From positions 22,046 to 86,045 of the forward strand of contig JANYJJ010000140.1 in assembly GCA_025358485.1 (NCBI GenBank): a DNA stretch of 64,000 nt, in the 5' to 3' direction. Positions 59,449 to 64,000 of the stretch are shown here, one piece after another (position 1 is the first letter of the stretch; every line of letters starts with the position of its first letter). The notes under the pieces are model-generated. The model was not told the origin of the DNA and did not search any database. It worked only from the letters and a program-made list of their open reading frames with translations. The DNA is from Burkholderiales bacterium (GTDB lineage Bacteria; Pseudomonadota; Gammaproteobacteria; Burkholderiales; Burkholderiaceae_C). A program made the translations under genes and the position numbers.

Positions 59449-60693
59449 ATGTCACAACAAGACGACTTCGACCGCGGCGTGCTCAACCGCCGTGCTGTGT
59501 TGGGCGATGCCTGGGTGGACCTGTCGCTCAGCAAAGCCACTGAATTCAACGCCGAATTCCAAAGCCTCATCACCCGCTTCGCGTGGAATGACATTTGGGG
59601 CCGCCCTGGCTTGGACCACACCACACGCCGTTTGTTGGTGCTGGGCATGACCATGGGCATGGCACGTTGGGAAGAATTTGAGCTGCACTGCAAAGCATCG
59701 ATACGCGGCGGCGTGCCGCTGGACACCATCAAAGAAGTGCTGATGCAAGGTGCCATCTACTGCGGCGTGCCAGCAGCCAACACCGCTTTCAAAATCACCA
59801 CCGACATCTTGCGGGCCGAAGGTTTGCTGCCGCCTTCGCAGTCGTTGTCGGCCGATGTGCGGGTGAGCTCCCACCACACCTTCAGCGAGCCGCAATTGAA
59901 GGTGACGGTGCAGGGCAAAGCGCATCCGCATCCGCATCCGCATCCGCATCCGCATAACGCGCCTGTCGTGCTAAGCCACGCCTTGGGTTTGAACCTGAAC
60001 ATGTGGGACGACCTCGCCGCCGATCTGGCAGCGTCACACGAAGTGCTGCGCTACGACCACCGCGGCCACGGCGGCTCGGCTGTGCCTGCGGGGCCGTATG
60101 CCATGGACGATTTGGTGGACGACGCCGCGCGCCTGATCCGCGAATGGGGCAGGGGCCCTGTGGTTTGGGTGGGCTTGTCGATGGGCGGCATGGTGGGCCA
60201 AGGTTTGGCCATACGCCACCCAGAATTGATCAGCAAACTGGTGCTGGCCAACACGGCTGCCAAGTACCCAGAAGCATCGTTGGCGGCCTGGGCGCAGCGC
60301 ATTGCAGCGGTTGAAGCGGGCGGCCTGGACGCCGTCGTCAACACGGTCATGGAACGGTACTTTCACGCCGAGTTTCGGGCCAGTCAACCAGCGGCTGTGG
60401 CGCAGGCGCGAGCCACCGTGTTGCGCACGTCGGCGACCGGTTACGTGGCGGCTTGCCATGCGGTGGCGGGCGTTGATTGGTTGGGCCGCTTGAACCTCAT
60501 CAAGTGCCCCAGCTTGATTTTGGCGGGCGCCTTGGATGTGGGTGCGCCGGTGGCACTGTCTGAAGCCATGGCCAGCCGCATCAAAGGGTCGACTTTGGTG
60601 GTGATGCCGCAAGCGTCACATTTGAGCGTGATGGAGCAGCCGGTTGAGTTTTGCCGCGAGCTCCGCAAGTTTCTCAGCGCCCCGTTGCCTTGA
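59449..60693 (+). CDS. 4-carboxymuconolactone decarboxylase / 3-oxoadipate enol-lactonase fusion
   Basis: This 414-residue protein fuses PcaC and PcaD. The N-terminal 130 residues are a carboxymuconolactone decarboxylase (FNAEFQSLITRFAWNDIWGR; TRRLLVLGMTMGMARWEEFE then LHCKASIRGGV). Residues about 170-414 are an alpha/beta hydrolase with WVGLSMGGMVGQGLAIRHPE carrying the nucleophile Ser, and late His in QASHLSVMEQP. The two parts are joined by a linker with five His-Pro pairs (residues 159-168) from a CATCCG repeat. It should turn carboxymuconolactone into enol-lactone and then 3-oxoadipate in one chain. The order is decarboxylase first, the reverse of the PcaL fusion described in actinobacteria as I recall it. 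Confidence 0.93.
   Translation: MSQQDDFDRGVLNRRAVLGDAWVDLSLSKATEFNAEFQSLITRFAWNDIWGRPGLDHTTRRLLVLGMTMGMARWEEFELHCKASIRGGVPLDTIKEVLMQGAIYCGVPAANTAFKITTDILRAEGLLPPSQSLSADVRVSSHHTFSEPQLKVTVQGKAHPHPHPHPHPHNAPVVLSHALGLNLNMWDDLAADLAASHEVLRYDHRGHGGSAVPAGPYAMDDLVDDAARLIREWGRGPVVWVGLSMGGMVGQGLAIRHPELISKLVLANTAAKYPEASLAAWAQRIAAVEAGGLDAVVNTVMERYFHAEFRASQPAAVAQARATVLRTSATGYVAACHAVAGVDWLGRLNLIKCPSLILAGALDVGAPVALSEAMASRIKGSTLVVMPQASHLSVMEQPVEFCRELRKFLSAPLP
59923..59952 (+). repeat. CATCCG hexanucleotide repeat in the PcaC-PcaD linker
   Basis: Five perfect CATCCG units encode five His-Pro pairs exactly at the junction between the decarboxylase and lactonase domains. The six-base unit would lengthen or shorten the linker without a frameshift. 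Confidence 0.92.
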
Positions 60694-60729
60694 AACGGAG
60701 GCCGATAAACGCGTACTGAGCCGAGCTGT

Positions 60730-63700
60730 TCAGTCGTAAATCACACTTGCTTTGCCGTCGTGCGCATTCAGCCGCCACGTTTCCAAAGCCGCATCGCTGG
60801 GGAAAAATTGGGCCGCCTCGCCCAAGTCCAATTCACCGCTCGCGTCAGCGCGTTTCAGCATCAAGCGCACGCCCAAGCCTTGCGATATGTCACCCAACTC
60901 GGTGCTCACACGTTTGACCGGATGGTCGCGCAGCACTTCGGCCACAGGCGGTGTGTGGCCGTTGACCTCCACGCGCAAAAATTTTCCGAATCGGCAGCGC
61001 GCGGTGGGCAAGTCCCACAACGCTGTGACGGTCAAGCGCAAGCCGCCTGAAAAACGGTCGGGCTGCACCTTGCCTTGCACGATGATGAGCTCGTCGTCCT
61101 TGAGGCAGTCTTTGTTGGCATTCAACAATTCTTCGCTGGCCACAGCCTCAATGGGCTCGCTCTTGTCGTCAAGTTTGAAGATGGCTACTTTGCCGCGTTG
61201 GCCGTTGATGACGCGCAAGTCGCTGACGATGCCGGCCAGCAGTTGCGGTTCGCGGCTGTCCAGCACATCGGCGTTCGCGCGCTTGGCAAACAAGCGCACC
61301 TCGGCGGCGTTTTGGTCAAACATGTGGCCCGACACATAAAAACCCAACGCCGCTTTTTCAAACAGCAAGCGCTCGCGAATGGTCCAGGGCGGGGCAGCGG
61401 GCCAGTCGGGTTCTTGACTGGAAGAACCATGCTGCCCCGCGCCTGCATCATCGAAGTCAAACAAGCCGCCTTGGTTGGCATGCGCGGCTTGCGATTCGGC
61501 GTATTCCATGGCCAAGCCCACGCTGGCCATCAAGGTGGCGCGCTCGACTTTGAACAAGTCGAACGCACCCGCTTTGATCAGCGCTTCTATCGTGCGCTTG
61601 TTGATGCGCTGGCGGTCCACGCGGGCGCAAAAATCGAACAGGCTGGTGAAAGCACCGCCCTCCACCCGCGCCGCGACGATGGCCTCAATGGCGCTTTGCC
61701 CCGTGCCTTTGATGGCACCCAAACCGTAGCGAACCACGGTCTTGCTGATGGGCTCAAAACGGTGACCGCCCAAGTTCACATTCGGCGGCTCGAAGGTGAT
61801 GCCCATCATCACCGCGTCGTCGTGAAAAATCTTTTGCTTGTCGGTGTCGTCCAGCGCCACGCTCATGTTGGCGGCGGTGAACTCACTCAAATAATGAACT
61901 TTCAACCACGCGGTTTGGTAAGCCAACAAGGCGTAAGCCGCGGCGTGCGATTTGTTGAAACCGTAGCCTGCAAACTTTTCCATCAAGTCGAAAATTTCAT
62001 TCGCCTTGAGCTCGTCGATGCCCTTTTTTCCGGCGCCTTCGGCAAAGATGGCGCGGTGCGTCATCATTTCTTCGAGCTTCTTTTTGCCCATGGCGCGGCG
62101 CAGCAAATCGGCACCACCCAGCGAGTAGCCGCCCAGCAACTGCGCCACCTGCATGACCTGCTCTTGGTAGACCATGATCCCGTAGGTTTCTTGCAGCACC
62201 TCGCCCATCAACGGGTGCGGGTACTCGACCGGCTCGCGGCCGTGCTTGCGGGCGCAGAAGCTGGGGATCAAGTCCATCGGGCCGGGGCGGTACAGCGCCA
62301 CCAGCGCAATCACGTCTTCAAACACGCTGGGCTTGGCGTCACGCAACATGCGCTGCATGCCGGCGCTTTCCAGCTGAAACACCGCCACGGTTTTGCCTTC
62401 GCTCATCAGCTGATACGAGGCGCGGTCGTCAAGCGGAATGGCGTCTAAACAAAAGGCGGCCTGATCGGCATGACGCGCTTGGATGAAGTCTTTGGTCAGC
62501 TCCAAAATTGTCAGGGTGGCCAGGCCCAAAAAGTCAAACTTCACCAGTCCGATGGACTCGACGTCGTCTTTGTCGAACTGGCTCACCGCGCTGTCGCTGC
62601 CAGGCTGCATGTACAGCGGGCAAAAGTCGGTGATCTTGCCGGGCGCAATGAGCACGCCGCCTGCGTGCATGCCGATGTTGCGCGTCACGCCTTCCAAGCG
62701 CATGGCCAGTGTCAGCAGCTCGGCCACTTCGACTTCGTTTTGCTCGCGCTCGTTGATTTCAGGCGACTCTTTGCGCGCATAAATCAGGCCACTGTCGGGT
62801 TGTTCTGGTGGTTGCGGCACCCGCGCCAAGGTGACGCTCTTGCCCGGCGGCGCAGGCACCAGCTTGGCGATGCTGTCAACATGCCCGTAGCCCATGCCCA
62901 GCACGCGGCCCACATCGCGCAGCGCTGCCTTGGCGGCCATGGTGCCGAAGGTGACGATTTGGCTCACCGCATCGCGACCGTATTTTTGCTTCACGTAGTC
63001 AATCACGCGGTCGCGATTGGCTTGGCAAAAGTCAATGTCAAAGTCGGGCATCGACACCCGGTCGGGGTTCAAAAACCGCTCGAACAGCAGGTTGTAGCGC
63101 AGCGGGTCGAGGCCTGTGATCTTCAGCGAAAACGCCACCAGCGAACCGGCACCCGAGCCGCGCCCCGGGCCCACCGGGCAGCCGTTGCTGACAGCCCAGT
63201 TGATGAAGTCGGCCACGATCAAAAAGTAGCCCGGAAACCCCATTTTCAAAATCGTGTTGATCTCAAATTCAAGCCGGTCGACATAGCGCGCGCGTTGCGT
63301 CTCACGCTCAGCTTCTTTGGGATAAAGCTGCCCCAAGCGCAGGCCCAAACCTTGGTGGCAGGCGTGGCGGAAATAAGCCTCGGCAGACAACTGCTCGCCG
63401 TTGACTTCGGGCGTCGGGAAGTCGGGCAATTGCGGCTTGCCCAAGGTGAGCTTGAGGTTGCAGCGCTTGGCAATTTGCACGCTGTTGGCCAGCGCGCTGG
63501 GAATGTCGGCAAACAGCGTTTCCATCTGCGCTTGCGTTTTGAAATACTGCTCAGGGCAAAAGCGCTTGATGCGCTTGGCATTGGTCAGCAATTCGCCTTC
63601 GGCCACGCACACGCGCGCTTCGTGCGCTTCGAAATCATCTGGTGCCAAAAACTGAACCGGGTGCGTGGCCACCACCGGCAGGTTCAGCTCGGCGGCCAAA

Positions 63701-64000
63701 GGAACAGCCGCGCGAACATGGGCTTCGTTGGTCGGCAAACCGGCGCGTTGCAGTTCGATGTAGAAGCGATTCGGAAACAGGGCACTCAGGCGCGCTGCGG
63801 CGTCGCGCGCACGCTCTGGGTCGCGCGCCATCAAGGCCTGGCCCACGCAACCCAATTCGGCGCCAGACAAAGCAATCAAGCCCTCGCCCAGCGTGTCCAG
63901 CCATTGCCACTTCAGCCAAGCCTGCGCTTTGTGTGAATTGACCAACCAGCCGCGCGACAGCAGCTCGCACAAGTTCAAGTAGCCCACGTTGTTTTGCACC
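60730..64000 (-). CDS. dnaE: DNA polymerase III subunit alpha, N-terminus cut by window
   Basis: This is the replicative polymerase subunit; the first 1089 or 1090 codons seen are the C-terminal part and the beginning lies past 64000. Visible parts are the PHP domain end (NNVGYLNLCELLSRGWL), polymerase motifs GPGRGSGAGSLVAFSLKITG and MPDFDIDFCQANRDRVIDYV with the catalytic aspartates, then NIGMHAGGVLIAP. The helix-hairpin-helix region follows (INKRTIEALIKAGAF), and an OB-fold ends the chain near VAIFKLDDKSEPIEA. Typical DnaE is about 1160-1170 residues, so roughly 75-80 are missing. The GTG at 63999 is not a start. Confidence 0.96.
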   Translation of the reverse strand, partial: VQNNVGYLNLCELLSRGWLVNSHKAQAWLKWQWLDTLGEGLIALSGAELGCVGQALMARDPERARDAAARLSALFPNRFYIELQRAGLPTNEAHVRAAVPLAAELNLPVVATHPVQFLAPDDFEAHEARVCVAEGELLTNAKRIKRFCPEQYFKTQAQMETLFADIPSALANSVQIAKRCNLKLTLGKPQLPDFPTPEVNGEQLSAEAYFRHACHQGLGLRLGQLYPKEAERETQRARYVDRLEFEINTILKMGFPGYFLIVADFINWAVSNGCPVGPGRGSGAGSLVAFSLKITGLDPLRYNLLFERFLNPDRVSMPDFDIDFCQANRDRVIDYVKQKYGRDAVSQIVTFGTMAAKAALRDVGRVLGMGYGHVDSIAKLVPAPPGKSVTLARVPQPPEQPDSGLIYARKESPEINEREQNEVEVAELLTLAMRLEGVTRNIGMHAGGVLIAPGKITDFCPLYMQPGSDSAVSQFDKDDVESIGLVKFDFLGLATLTILELTKDFIQARHADQAAFCLDAIPLDDRASYQLMSEGKTVAVFQLESAGMQRMLRDAKPSVFEDVIALVALYRPGPMDLIPSFCARKHGREPVEYPHPLMGEVLQETYGIMVYQEQVMQVAQLLGGYSLGGADLLRRAMGKKKLEEMMTHRAIFAEGAGKKGIDELKANEIFDLMEKFAGYGFNKSHAAAYALLAYQTAWLKVHYLSEFTAANMSVALDDTDKQKIFHDDAVMMGITFEPPNVNLGGHRFEPISKTVVRYGLGAIKGTGQSAIEAIVAARVEGGAFTSLFDFCARVDRQRINKRTIEALIKAGAFDLFKVERATLMASVGLAMEYAESQAAHANQGGLFDFDDAGAGQHGSSSQEPDWPAAPPWTIRERLLFEKAALGFYVSGHMFDQNAAEVRLFAKRANADVLDSREPQLLAGIVSDLRVINGQRGKVAIFKLDDKSEPIEAVASEELLNANKDCLKDDELIIVQGKVQPDRFSGGLRLTVTALWDLPTARCRFGKFLRVEVNGHTPPVAEVLRDHPVKRVSTELGDISQGLGVRLMLKRADASGELDLGEAAQFFPSDAALETWRLNAHDGKASVIYD

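Noticed and set aside
62470-63936. Plus-strand open frame of 488 codons opposite dnaE
   Set aside because: Same antisense effect; composition is unlike protein and the dnaE motifs lie on the other strand.

Overview
The window looks like a contiguous piece of chromosome from a betaproteobacterium of the order Burkholderiales, most likely the family Comamonadaceae. This is an inference from about 60% G+C, strong use of TTG leucine codons and TTG/GTG starts, the gene set (glnA with ntrB and ntrC, waaC with waaA, pcaB with a PcaC-PcaD fusion, a liv-type ABC transporter beside an aroE homologue) and intergenic repeats typical of that group. No phage, integrase, insertion sequence, CRISPR array or rRNA is seen. 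There is one tRNA (Ser, anticodon TGA) and one toxin-antitoxin pair (BrnT/BrnA).

Layout. (1) 1-9506, plus strand: a cluster of circularly permuted ATP-grasp, alpha-E and transglutaminase/DUF2126 proteins, a widespread but poorly characterised amidoligase-peptidase set. It is present here both as separate genes and as an ATP-grasp/alpha-E fusion, with a small GFA-family gene in the middle. (2) 9513-16678, minus strand: an RND efflux operon, in transcription order a CzcI-like small protein, an outer-membrane factor, a membrane-anchored His-rich periplasmic protein, an adaptor, a CusA/CzcA-type pump and a small His-rich periplasmic protein. Most junctions overlap. (3) 16793-20140, minus strand: a split chromate-type transporter, an MFS transporter and a D-2-hydroxyacid dehydrogenase. 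(4) 20264-22833, plus strand: a DUF1993 protein, cysE, brnTA and a poorly coding stretch. (5) 22888-25903, minus strand: an Ada-AlkA fusion, ogt and an EamA transporter, forming an alkylation-repair operon. (6) 26044-29774, plus strand: a phosphomannomutase/phosphoglucomutase, waaC and waaA for LPS core synthesis.

(7) 29945-37628, minus strand: a tetR regulator, a shikimate dehydrogenase homologue, a complete branched-chain-type ABC transporter (binding protein, two permeases, two ATPases) and a Gfo/Idh/MocA dehydrogenase. All point the same way, suggesting uptake and oxidation of a hydroaromatic or polyol substrate. (8) 37684-41705: a diguanylate cyclase, a TIGR00266 protein, an EI24-like membrane protein and a molybdopterin-binding-domain protein. 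(9) 41740-46799, plus strand: glnA behind a clear NtrC site and a sigma-54 promoter, a terminator, a small periplasmic protein, ntrB and ntrC, that is, the nitrogen-control locus together with its own regulators. (10) 46825-51641: an exported M3 oligoendopeptidase, then a LuxR-type response regulator and a hybrid histidine kinase. (11) 51694-55374, minus strand: a four-gene operon (VTT/TVP38 membrane protein, ATP-grasp ligase, YHS lipoprotein, patatin lipoprotein) with overlapping or nearly touching genes and no obvious assigned pathway. (12) 55653-60693: tRNA-Ser, apaH, a CNNM/CBS-domain membrane protein, and pcaB with a PcaC-PcaD fusion of the protocatechuate branch of the beta-ketoadipate pathway. 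(13) 60730-64000, minus strand: dnaE, cut by the window end.

The most interesting material is the doubled ATP-grasp/alpha-E/transglutaminase cluster at the start, the four-gene VTT/ATP-grasp/YHS/patatin operon, the tetR-aroE-liv-Gfo operon and the PcaC-PcaD fusion. A recurring feature is in-frame hexanucleotide or 12-base microsatellites that lengthen linkers in several proteins.
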